Assembly: GCF_022458985.1 (NCBI RefSeq)
Contig: NC_061776.1
Span: forward strand, 8,884,591-8,948,590
Direction of reading: 5' to 3'
DNA length: 64,000 nt
DNA from: Mugil cephalus
Taxonomy: Eukaryota; Chordata; Actinopteri; Mugiliformes; Mugilidae
Part shown: one piece after another, positions 56,301 to 64,000 of the stretch
Layout: each line of letters begins with the position of its first letter
Numbering within the stretch: the first letter of the stretch is position 1
Notes under the pieces: generated by a model
Told to the model about the DNA's origin: nothing
The model's input: only the letters and a program-made list of their open reading frames with translations
The model's database searches: none
Made by a program: the position numbers and the translations under genes

Positions 56301-59086
56301 AGGATTCAACCAACACATTTATTCAAAACAGAAAATTCAGTTGAACCCAGCAACTTCTTATTTTTTAACTCTGTGCTAACTCTGATTCCTCAAGAACAAT
56401 ACCACTTAGAGTAATTCTGACTTTTGTGATAGAAACTTCAGACTCTTGGCTTTCAAAAGAGATCAAGACCATGCATGAGCTCCAAATGTTCACGAACAGA
56501 ATTCAGTTTACTTTAGGTTTGTCCTAAATAGGCTTCTTTTTTTTTTTTTTAGTTTTTTGTAAAAAGGCTGGAATGATAAGAGTTTAAAAATACCTGAAAA
56601 TACCAGGTCAGCCTAATATTTTTGGCATGTTCACTCTTTAGGATGCAGTCTTAGTAATTTAGTAATAATTTTGTCTCCAGCTCATTCTGTCTGAGAGGAC
56701 GACCAGGGTGTTTCTGACGGACACGGGAAAGAAAATACTGTCTTCCATTATCGTTAAAGCACACAAGGTAAGACTGATAAACTTAATAAAATTATCTTTT
56801 TCTACTGCTTCTTCTTCTTCTTTTTTTTAACAAGTTGTTCTTCTCTCAACATCTACCGCTTGGTCTCCAGAGCCCAAAGAGATTTGAGGAAGTGTTTGAA
56901 GAGATGATTTCCTTCCTGGACCACACGGAGCACTGGGAAGAAACCGAGGTGGAGCTGGCCACACGAGGGGTGAGGGTTACAACAGATCTGTTTAAGCTAA
57001 GCTACGAAGGAGTAAACTAATCTCCTCCCGCTTCTTCAAATAATGTTTGACCACCGTCCCCCTCCAGGTGAGACACTTGAACTTCTATGACATTGTGCTG
57101 GACTTCATCCTCATGGACTCCTTCGAGGACCTGGAGAACCCGCCCGTCTCCATCCAGAACGTCATCAACAACCGGTGGCTCAACAGCTCCTTCAAAGAGA
57201 CTGTGAGTGAAGCCGCAAACAGGAAAACCCTCACAGCAAGTGTTTTTTTATTATTTATTATTGATTCATGTGTATGTTTGTAGGCGGTGGCGTCCAGCTG
57301 TTGGTCAGTGCTGAAGCAGAAGAGACAACACATGAAGGTACAACATGTCTCCTAATATATAGGAACAGGATGTTTGGTCGCAGTAGTAGCAGTAGGAGAC
57401 CTAAAGTCCTCTGTCCCTCTGTGACGTGTCTCTGCCTCAGGTGCCAGACGGTTTCATCGCCCATTTCTACGCCGTGTGTGAGCAGATCAGTCCGGCTCTG
57501 GCCTGGGGCTTCCTGGGTCCGAAGAACTCCCTGCACGACTTCTGCTGCTTCTTCAAGGTCAGAAACGACATCAACACACGACGTCTGACGCAATTTATTT
57601 ACAGAAAAATGCAAATAAATCCCGTTTCCACACACCACACCGCTGTTATATGGTCGTTAGTTAAATAAAACTGAAAAAAAAAAAAATGTTTTGAGCATTT
57701 CCACTCAGATCAGGCGTAACATTATGACCATTATGAACTTTGACACTGTGGATCTAACATTTTAGTGGCTCAGTTACAACACCTAGTGGCCATTTGTGGT
57801 AGTGCTACAGGGTTCAATTTTAGGGTCATTATATTTACTTTTGGAACTGGCATTGATTCACGTGGATGTAACTTAGACATGTAGCACCAGACCAGACCAG
57901 ACCAGACACCCCCACCCCATAGCAATGACCCAGCAGGATGCAGCCTGACACAGACACACACATACACACAAAAACGCTTCAGGAACAACTCAAAATAACA
58001 TGATGAGCAGCACGAGGTGTTGACCTGACCTTCAAATTCACTAGATCCCAAACTGATCAAGTATCTGTGGGATGATGATGATGAGGACCTACACAATATT
58101 AGGGCGGTGGTCATAATGTTATGCCTGATCAGTGTATGCATTAATCTGAACATGTATGTGGTTTTGTCGCCAAATAATTTACAGAAGATTATAGCTAAGT
58201 CATGTAGCTCATAGAAATAAATTAACATGATAAACCAAACCCAGATAAATTCATTTTTTTAAATTTTATATTATTTATATTTATATAATTTATAATATTA
58301 TATTATTATTATTGTAAGTTGCACATGTATCATCAATGTAGCCTAGAGTGTGCTCTCATACAAACATTTTAGCAAAAAAAACAGATTTATGTATTTATTC
58401 TTTCCCCAGATATTCATAATTTTATGTTTTAGAAAACTGAACAGTCTTGGAAGCATGAATATTTTTCCACACACTACTTTTAAAATTCTTACGTGTGGGA
58501 AAAAATATCTATATGTGGGTATATATCGCAATATTTTTTCTTCCAATACAAAATCAATATTGAATGTCCTAATATCGATTTTAAAAGGAAAATAAAAAGT
58601 CATATTTTGAACGACTTCCACACTTTTTCTGAACAAGTGCAACAAACAAGAAGTGGATCATTTGGTTTAATTGTTTTCTGACTCAGTTTGTCCAATGAAT
58701 TATCACTGTCATCTATACATACATGTTTATTTTAAGCTGCATTTAAAATTTCTCAATTAACTATGTTGAATATTGCAATAATCATGATTCAAGTATTGTG
58801 ATACCACATCGTGAAGTCCTTGCCTCTATTAATTCCATACTTGACTCTCGTCTTTTTCCTCCAGGACCAGGTGCTCCACTTCCTGAAGGACATTTTTGAC
58901 CTGGACAAAGTGCGCTACTCCTCGGTGGAGAGCCTGGCGGAGGACATGCTCCACCTGCTGCACCGCCGCTCTGAGCTGCTGCTGGCGTACCTGGGGGCCG
59001 ACAGCCTGCACCACCTCAACGGCTGCGGCCCCCCCCCGCAGGTGCAGCTGACGCCCAACGCTCTGTTCGAGGCGAGAGTGCAGTGA
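47388..59086 (+). CDS. miga1: MIGA1 (FAM73A), mitoguardin 1, 15 coding exons
   Basis: Mitoguardin 1 is an outer mitochondrial membrane protein that promotes mitochondrial fusion with mitochondrial phospholipase D; mitoguardins also contact ER VAP proteins and carry lipid (family knowledge). Exons: 47388-47486, 49485-49656, 51443-51561, 51692-51818, 51909-52045, 52615-52738, 52942-53042, 55400-55509, 55624-55696, 56681-56767, 56871-56969, 57068-57202, 57284-57337, 57441-57557, 58865-59086. They join in phase to 1,776 nt, 591 residues (human about 632). Features: N-terminus MTHETLSSSQLSVKAAALR, membrane helix about 43-58, Ser-rich linker, PVTTPENLYLMG followed by MDLFEEALRRWEEALTFR, and a conserved C-terminal half (FYDIVLDFILMDSFEDLENPP, HFYAVCEQISPALAWGF), ending LFEARVQ. 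Divergent from USP33. The alternative, paralogue MIGA2, fits less well given the ZZZ3/USP33 neighbours. Confidence 0.96.
47487..49484 (+). other. miga1: MIGA1 intron 1 of the coding region
   Basis: 2 kb GT-AG intron between the first two coding exons. I see only low-complexity T/A stretches (48625-48650) and unique sequence. Confidence 0.5.
49485..49656 (+). CDS. miga1: MIGA1 exon 2: membrane anchor
   Basis: Encodes residues 34-91. KKLVAAAAFGAVSLLFLARR is a hydrophobic helix followed by the strongly basic RRFQRRKGRKK, a typical signal-anchor layout for outer-membrane insertion. Acceptor TTCTCCAG, donor AACG|GTAAGC (phase 1). Confidence 0.93.
49657..51442 (+). other. miga1: MIGA1 intron 2 with LINE-tail-like fragment
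   Basis: 1.8 kb. The stretch about 50140-50460 (TTGATCCCAGGTGGAAA followed by a TA microsatellite and a conserved downstream portion) resembles the 3' end of a common teleost LINE. No exon. Confidence 0.4.
51692..52045 (+). CDS. miga1: MIGA1 exons 4-5 flanking a 90-nt in-frame intron
   Basis: Exon 4 (51692-51818) ends PVTTPENLYLM plus G; exon 5 (51909-52045) starts GT then ATGGATTTATTTGAGG. Spliced, they read YLMG-MDLFEEALRR as in human. The intron (51819-51908) is 90 nt, begins GTAAAG, ends CTATCAG, and has no stop in the gene's frame, so the whole 51692-52045 interval is one open frame. Confidence 0.92.
52942..55509 (+). CDS. miga1: MIGA1 exons 7-8: split FFAT-like motif
   Basis: Exon 7 (52942-53042) ends SISIASNDSFVSAAE and exon 8 (55400-55509) continues LSEHREL. 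NDSFVSAAEL with acidic and Ser/Asp residues around it resembles the FFAT motif by which mitoguardins bind ER VAP proteins. Residues 285-293 are encoded before the 2.36-kb intron, the final Leu after it. Confidence 0.9.
53109..53968. mobile_element. Long-TIR element interrupted by a TTAA element
   Basis: Left CTATCAGCCATAACATTATG, right GGTTTTAATGTTGTGGCTGGT. The interior is interrupted by the TTAA element at 53268-53761. Confidence 0.6.
53268..53761. mobile_element. piggyBac-like TTAA element, copy 2, nested
   Basis: Begins GGTCAGACCCGGCGTCCTC and ends GGGTCTCAGGAGGTTAA. Shares GGCAGCTTATTCTCC and GTTTGAGGACGTTGGGATTT with copy 1. Lies wholly inside the long-TIR element at 53109-53968. Confidence 0.6.
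54485..54529. repeat. 15-bp tandem repeat, three copies
   Basis: Three perfect copies of GTACCACAACATGGA in MIGA1 intron 7, followed by a partial fourth. Confidence 0.85.
55697..56680 (+). other. miga1: MIGA1 intron 9
   Basis: About 1 kb. Contains a copy (56278-56585) of a dispersed repeat also found at 16490-16760. No coding sequence. Confidence 0.5.
56278..56585. repeat. Dispersed repeat, copy B
   Basis: Partner of copy A, in MIGA1 intron 9, with a roughly 40-base segment (about 56325-56370) absent from copy A. Confidence 0.55.
57704..58135. mobile_element. Long-TIR element, copy in MIGA1 intron 14
   Basis: Left CTCAGATCAGGCGTAACATT, right CATAATGTTATGCCTGATCAG. Interior shares GATCAAGTATCTGTGGGATG with the copy at 26361. 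Confidence 0.65.
58493..58824. mobile_element. hAT-like MITE, ATCGATA-rich family, copy 3
   Basis: Shares TTGAATGTCCTAATATCGA, GAACGACTTCCACAC and GTGAAGTCCTTGCC with the other copies; termini are degraded. Lies in the last MIGA1 intron. Confidence 0.55.
58865..59086 (+). CDS. miga1: MIGA1 last coding exon
   Basis: Seventy-four codons including the stop TGA at 59084-59086. It encodes DQVLHFLKDIFDLDKVRYSS and the terminal LFEARVQ, close to human MIGA1. It contains a run of nine C around 59030, a likely sequencing-error spot, but the frame is intact as given. Confidence 0.95.
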   Translation, partial: DQVLHFLKDIFDLDKVRYSSVESLAEDMLHLLHRRSELLLAYLGADSLHHLNGCGPPPQVQLTPNALFEARVQ

Positions 59087-60110
59087 GGGATGGAACAAAA
59101 AATTATAAAAAGAAAAGAAGGAGCATTTACACCGAAGGGCGAGTTCACACCGACCGACGGACCAAAGAAAATAAGCCGCAGGTGTGAGCGCGCCTCCGGT
59201 TTCTGAAATCCACTCATCTGCCATCACACCCGCATGCTCTCTGTGTGTCCGTGGATGTGGGTGAAGTGTACCAGCCGTCTGCCTTCACGTGGCCTCCTCC
59301 CCTCGTCACCGTGCCATGGTAGCGTTACTTTAACACATCATAGCAATAATGTTTGTAATTTAAAAGTCCTCATGCAGTAGACGCTGAGCTGTGGGAATTC
59401 AGGGCGTATTTATTGCTATAATAATAATAAGGAGCCGTTTTATTAGCGACAAAGGTATTTTACCATATTTATTTTATCACACACCTAAATGAAGCAGGGT
59501 TCATTTCAGTAGCTGTGCACCCGAGGGTTCGTGATGAGCTTTTTATTATCCGCCGCCTACTGAACATCAGCAATGCAATTAAATGTTGTTTGTGTATTTA
59601 AGCACACGCTGCCCGTCGAGCGAGAGACTCAGTTTAAAGAGTTTAAAAGGAACTTTAAAAAAAAAAAAAAAAGGGAAAGTTGTTATTGAAATAGCACCGG
59701 GGCTGTGTTTAAATCCAGCCTTCGAAATAAAATGGATGGACTGGGAAACCTTCCGGATGTTAAAACAACTTTTTTTCAGTTTCCGGGCATTAAAATGCAA
59801 GAAAAGCCTTATTACTATTAAACATACTCGAGCCTTGTCTTTGTCACTGAATGTCAGTCAGAGTCTGTGTTTTAGCATCACTTGAAAGATAAAACACTAG
59901 TTATATATATACATATATACACACACACACACACAAAAACAGTGGCTGCTGCAGAACTAGAACGTCTCACATTATATCAAGACTGTCTTAAAACAATTCA
60001 CCTACGTGTGTTGATCCACAGAAGGAAAGAAAAAAAACAGGATCATTGGAGAAAAATATTACTGTGGCCTCCTGGAACTCGTATTGATCATCGTTTATTA
60101 GCCTAAACGG

Positions 60111-60566
60111 TTAACCCCCCGAGACCTGAGCTTTTATTTTGGTTTGCATTTCTCATTTCTCCAAGGTATTTGTGGCAGGAAGTCGGTTTTGGAAAAAAAG
60201 GAACAACGTCCTCATATGTGGACACTGGGATTATTTCATTATTTATCCTATATTAAAGTCACCAATGTGTAAGGAAATATAAAACTGTTTATTTTAATAC
60301 CTGAACACGGCTGTGCAAAGACAGAATTGTGAATAATGAAGTCCCAGCGTCCTCAAACGAGTACTTTGTAGCTCGTTGCTATTGATAAACTTTTTGAATC
60401 AGATCAAACTAGAAATGTTAAGCATAAATAAGTTTTAAACTGGGCTGCCACTAGATGCCAGACTAAAGCGTCCACTAATGAGGACAACGGGTTTTAAATG
60501 AAGCTGAATAAGCTGCAATAAAACTTAAAGTCCCCATATGAGGACGCAGGGTCTCAGGGAAGTTAA
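60111..60566. mobile_element. piggyBac-like TTAA element, copy 3, in MIGA1 3' UTR
   Basis: Bounded by TTAA on both sides (TTAACCCCCCGAGACC on the left, GGGTCTCAGGGAAGTTAA on the right), in the opposite orientation to copies 1 and 2 (interior TCCCAGCGTCCTCAAACGAG). Confidence 0.65.
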
Positions 60567-60923
60567 TCAAGAAAACGAGCTGTAGAGTTCAGACTAGAAG
60601 TTTTTTTTTTTAGTTTTACACTTGCACATAAATCTAAAGCATAACAACTGAACCTCTTCCTGTTTTTTTTCATAGCTCTGTGATACTGTTACTAAAACTA
60701 ATTTGATAAATTGCTTTTAGGCTTTGTCAAAAATTGGCTTCACTAAGTTAGACGTGAGTTTTCTTGGATGCTGCTTTAAATGACTGGTGTTGAATTGATG
60801 AACAATCTGTGAGTGCAATGGGAAACGTTTTAAGACTGACTTGTAAAATAACTTATTTAGGTCATTTTATCAACACACAAAAACGAAGTGTTCACATTCA
60901 TGGCTTTGTGTATAAATTGAGCA

Positions 60924-60929
60924 AATAAA
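60924..60929 (+). terminator. miga1: Poly(A) signal, MIGA1
   Basis: AATAAA in GCAAATAAAGACTC, followed by GTGTCTCGTGTTTCC, a GU/U-rich downstream element. A second AATAAA is at 60985-60990 followed by a T run. Confidence 0.65.
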
Positions 60930-61024
60930 GACTCAGAATGTGTCTCGTGTTTCCCATTCATGCGTCTTTTCCTCTAATGTGTCAAATAAAAACTCGTCCT
61001 TTTTTTATTATTATTTGTTACAAC

Positions 61025-61030
61025 TTTATT
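61025..61030 (-). terminator. Poly(A) signal of a convergent minus-strand gene
   Basis: TTTATT on the plus strand (AACTTTATTGAATG) is AATAAA on the minus strand. It faces MIGA1, so the two genes end tail to tail. Confidence 0.5.
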
Positions 61031-63822
61031 GAATGAACATGGCAACGTTTTCAAAAGTCAGAACAGTTAATTAAAAAACAAAACAAAACAAAAAAAAACA
61101 AACCAGCAGATTTAATATACACAGCACATGAAACCTTGTTTACCTCTAAGGCATGCTCCTTGTTTTGTCTTCTACACCCCCTCGAATTCTGTGTCGAAAA
61201 GCATCTCAAGCAAACAACACGTGACCTTGTAACTAAACACAAAACTTATATGTAAATTTGTTTTTCTTTTTTTTTTTAAAGATAAACCCCAATTTTAGTG
61301 CATTGAAAGTACATGAGTTCCTGTCCTCGTCCAACTTTCTAAAGCGATAAAACAACCATCAGACTCTAACACAACTATGGCATCATGGTTAGAAAAATGG
61401 AACAAAAACATCAGAAACAGTCAATCCGAGCTGGAACAACATATATCTGACCAACACTTTGCAACAACAAATTTCATTTTCATTGGTTTGCCGTGTTTTT
61501 TTTTTTTTTTTTTTTGTTTTTTTACCTTATCACTGGAGCTCTTGAACGGTCTACGTTCAGCAGTGGGGATTGACTCAAAGGATTCCTCCTTTTTGTGGGG
61601 GGAGAGGGAGGGGGGCACAAACTACGACACGGCCTGATTCTACGACCTAAGCCTGCGGCATCCTCCAACACTGTGAGCGAGAAGTGAAGGCAGCAGCGTT
61701 TCAATGGGAGATTTGCACTGCACTTGAGGGCAGATTCACACCACGACAGAACAACAACAAAAAATCAATCATGTGCAATAATTTCTCACCTATTTTCTTT
61801 TTTTTTTTCAAATAAATAAAAAAAACCTGACAAATTGAGCACAATGCTAACGTCTGCATGGCATGCATTTTTTTTTTTTTTTTTTTGTTAAACCAGTCTC
61901 CATCTAAAAAGCACTGTCAATAAAAGACTTACCGGCTGCAAACATTCAACACAAATAATCATTTCCTCCTATGCAACAACCATTTCTGGGTAAAGTCAAG
62001 TCATCATAACATGCAGTTTAATTACTTCAAATGATAATTTCAAAATAAGGGCTGTTCATACGTGTGAATATCCTGGACATTTCTTTAGGCATCAATGCAT
62101 AGAGGCAGGTTAACGACACAGGTAAGCATTTCTTTTTTTTTTTTTTGCATGTATGTGCTGAGGCAAAAAAGATAAAACATTTTCAACGTTTCCTTAGGTT
62201 TCGCTTACCTGTGTTTTTGCAGCAGAACCTAAGGTGCAAGGTCTGGGATGACACTGCAAAGATCAGATATATATATGTGTATATATATATATTGCACTGT
62301 TTGCCATCAGTGATAAAAAAAAAAAAGACTTCGACCTCAACATCCTTTTTTCTACCTTCTTTTTTTGTGCTCATTCAGAAATAAATCACAATCAATACTG
62401 AGTCAGAACCACTACTAGCAAATCCACATGCTCATAATAGGACATTGTTTCAGAAGAAGAAACCTAAGCATGCTACACTTTAGTTTTTCTTTTCTCCTTT
62501 CTAAATCAATATATAATTGCAATAAATGGCATTTTAAAAGCAAAAAACTAGACAATGGCACTCAAAGATATTCAAAGCGCAAAAAACAAAATCCCCCACA
62601 TCCTTAAAAGAAACAGTTCCTACCGGCAGTGTAACAAGCACCCCCTCAGCACAGCACAGAAATCCACCTACACAACCTACGACAAGACTCAAGTCTGGAT
62701 GTTATGCAAGTCAGTGGGAGTCTCAGAAACATGTGGTACAAGAGTCATCTAAAAATTTAAAAAAAATAGCACTAAAGCCTCTCCTCATGACATTTCACAC
62801 ATACTTACCCAAAGGGAAGGGGGAAGGGGGGGGAATTGCAATATTTGACAATATATAGAGATACTACATGGTTTGCAGTTCATAAAGCATTTAAAAAATA
62901 GGGCATGTACGACTTCAAATGTCAGGGTTTTTTCTTTGTACTTACATTACAGGAGGGCTCAACTGATGGACGAAGAGACTGCTTAGCCACCCCCGACCCT
63001 ACAACACCTACGCTCTTTATACTGGATGGACACTAATCAAAAAAAATGTTTTTTTAAAAATAAAAAATGGGCAGAGCAGCATAAATTAAAAAAAAACGCA
63101 CTTGTTGCAATGTTTTTATATTAAAAAAACATTCTTTATAATAAGAAAAAAACACAACGTATGCACTTTGGAGTTAGTTCACAATTTCCTTTTTTTACAC
63201 GAACAATGCATTATTCGATAATATACAGTGGCAAATTTTTTTTTTTTTACCCGACTGTCCTGGGAAAAAAAGAACGGCATAGAAGGGACAAAAAATAAAG
63301 TACGTTTATATATACTGTGATAACACTAAAAATACGATGCAGCATTTCTTGGAACCACATTTTCTGAGGAACATGAAGAACACTTGCTTACCGCTTTTTT
63401 TTTTTCTCTAAACTCGCCTGTGGAGGAGGAAGTGACTATATCAAGGCAGCAACAAAAAAAAAATATACAGTGAATACTAACTCAACAATGTCAGCAAACC
63501 ATGGGAAGAGCGCCACAGCAACGCAAGTTAATGCATTCGACACACAGGCAGGAGGTACCTGACAAACATTGGTCTACGGCTAAAGTCAAGGAAATAAAAA
63601 ATAACTAAGAAGAGCATCTATCAACAATTGAACCGCTCACCATCATCGCACATAATGTATCTAAGAGCCTTATAGACAGTTGGAGAGAGACAGGACAGCA
63701 CAACTTTGAGTCAACCGTTTTTTGGACAATTCACACCCCCCCCCCCTCCGCCCCCTTTTTTATATCCCACCCCTTCTGCTCGCAACCACCCCAACTTACC
63801 AACACAGGAGGTTTCAGTTTGT

Positions 63823-63828
63823 TTTATT
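63823..63828 (-). terminator. Proximal poly(A) signal, minus strand
   Basis: Plus-strand GTTTTATTGG gives CCAATAAAAC on the minus strand. A strong donor-like sequence TTG|GTAAGT lies about 25 bases downstream on the same strand. Confidence 0.35.
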
Positions 63829-64000
63829 GGAAAAACACAACAGGCAATAGCATTTTTAAAACTGAGATGATTTACATGGTAATGTCTACAGTTTAATAAA
63901 CATGAGTTCTAACCACATTTAATGTAGATACAGGGCTGGAATGACCATATGTATAATTACCTCACTAAAAACAAAGCATTTACAAGAAAAAGAGAAACAA

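Larger units (their letters stand above)
57558..58864 (+). other. miga1: MIGA1 intron 14 with two transposons
   Basis: 1.3 kb consisting largely of a long-TIR element (57704-58135) and a hAT-like fragment (58493-58824) that reaches to within 40 bases of the last exon. Confidence 0.55.
59087..60945 (+). other. miga1: MIGA1 3' UTR
   Basis: About 1.86 kb from the stop to the poly(A) signal at 60924. It contains a TA/CA microsatellite (59900-59935) and a complete TTAA-bounded transposon (60111-60566), so this UTR would carry transposon sequence. Confidence 0.6.
61010..64000 (-). other. Probable long 3' UTR of a convergent gene (FUBP1 by synteny)
   Basis: Three kilobases with no credible coding exon on either strand, rich in T/A runs, and with minus-strand AATAAA at 63828-63823 (proximal) and 61030-61025 (distal). 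In human the next minus-strand gene beyond MIGA1 and NEXN is FUBP1, so this could be its 3' UTR; nothing in the window encodes FUBP1, and the assignment is inference only. Confidence 0.35.

Overview
The window is nuclear DNA from a vertebrate, almost certainly a ray-finned (teleost) fish. It holds intron-rich genes with GT-AG introns, several DNA-transposon families of the kind common in fish genomes, and gene order ZZZ3 - USP33 - MIGA1, the same neighbourhood as on human chromosome 1p31. All gene models were assembled by hand by joining exons whose splice sites and reading phases agree. I see no tRNA, rRNA, CRISPR array, prophage or bacterial-type operon.

Layout. (1) Positions 1-20,600, minus strand: ZZZ3, the ZZ and SANT/Myb subunit of the ATAC histone acetyltransferase complex. 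Eleven coding exons run from the ATG at 13,424 to the stop at 83, and a probable non-coding first exon ends at 20,550. The large first coding exon carries a one-base frame break inside a glutamate-codon tract. (2) About 20,810-44,250, minus strand: USP33, a deubiquitinase, with 23 coding exons giving an uninterrupted 916-residue frame (ATG 40,129, stop 22,030), a non-coding first exon ending at 44,108 and a 3' UTR to about 20,810. (3) About 45,560-60,950, plus strand: MIGA1 (FAM73A, mitoguardin 1), 15 coding exons giving an uninterrupted 591-residue frame (ATG 47,388, stop 59,086), divergent from USP33. (4) About 61,010-64,000, minus strand: AT-rich sequence without coding exons, with minus-strand poly(A) signals; it is probably the 3' UTR of a convergent gene. 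By human synteny FUBP1 is the best guess, but no coding sequence is visible.

The genes do not form a pathway: one acts in chromatin, one in ubiquitin removal, one on the outer mitochondrial membrane. They are packed closely: MIGA1 and the next gene end within about 100 bp of each other, and USP33 ends about 200 bp upstream of the likely ZZZ3 start.

Introns hold several families of short non-autonomous DNA transposons (hAT-like, TTAA-flanked piggyBac-like, and an unnamed family with long terminal inverted repeats), two clear nested insertions, a LINE reverse-transcriptase fragment and simple repeats. I found no convincing new biological system. The best leads are the ZZZ3 frame break, an in-frame stop-free 90-nt intron in MIGA1, a GC-AG intron in ZZZ3, and a 27-nt G tract just inside a ZZZ3 intron.
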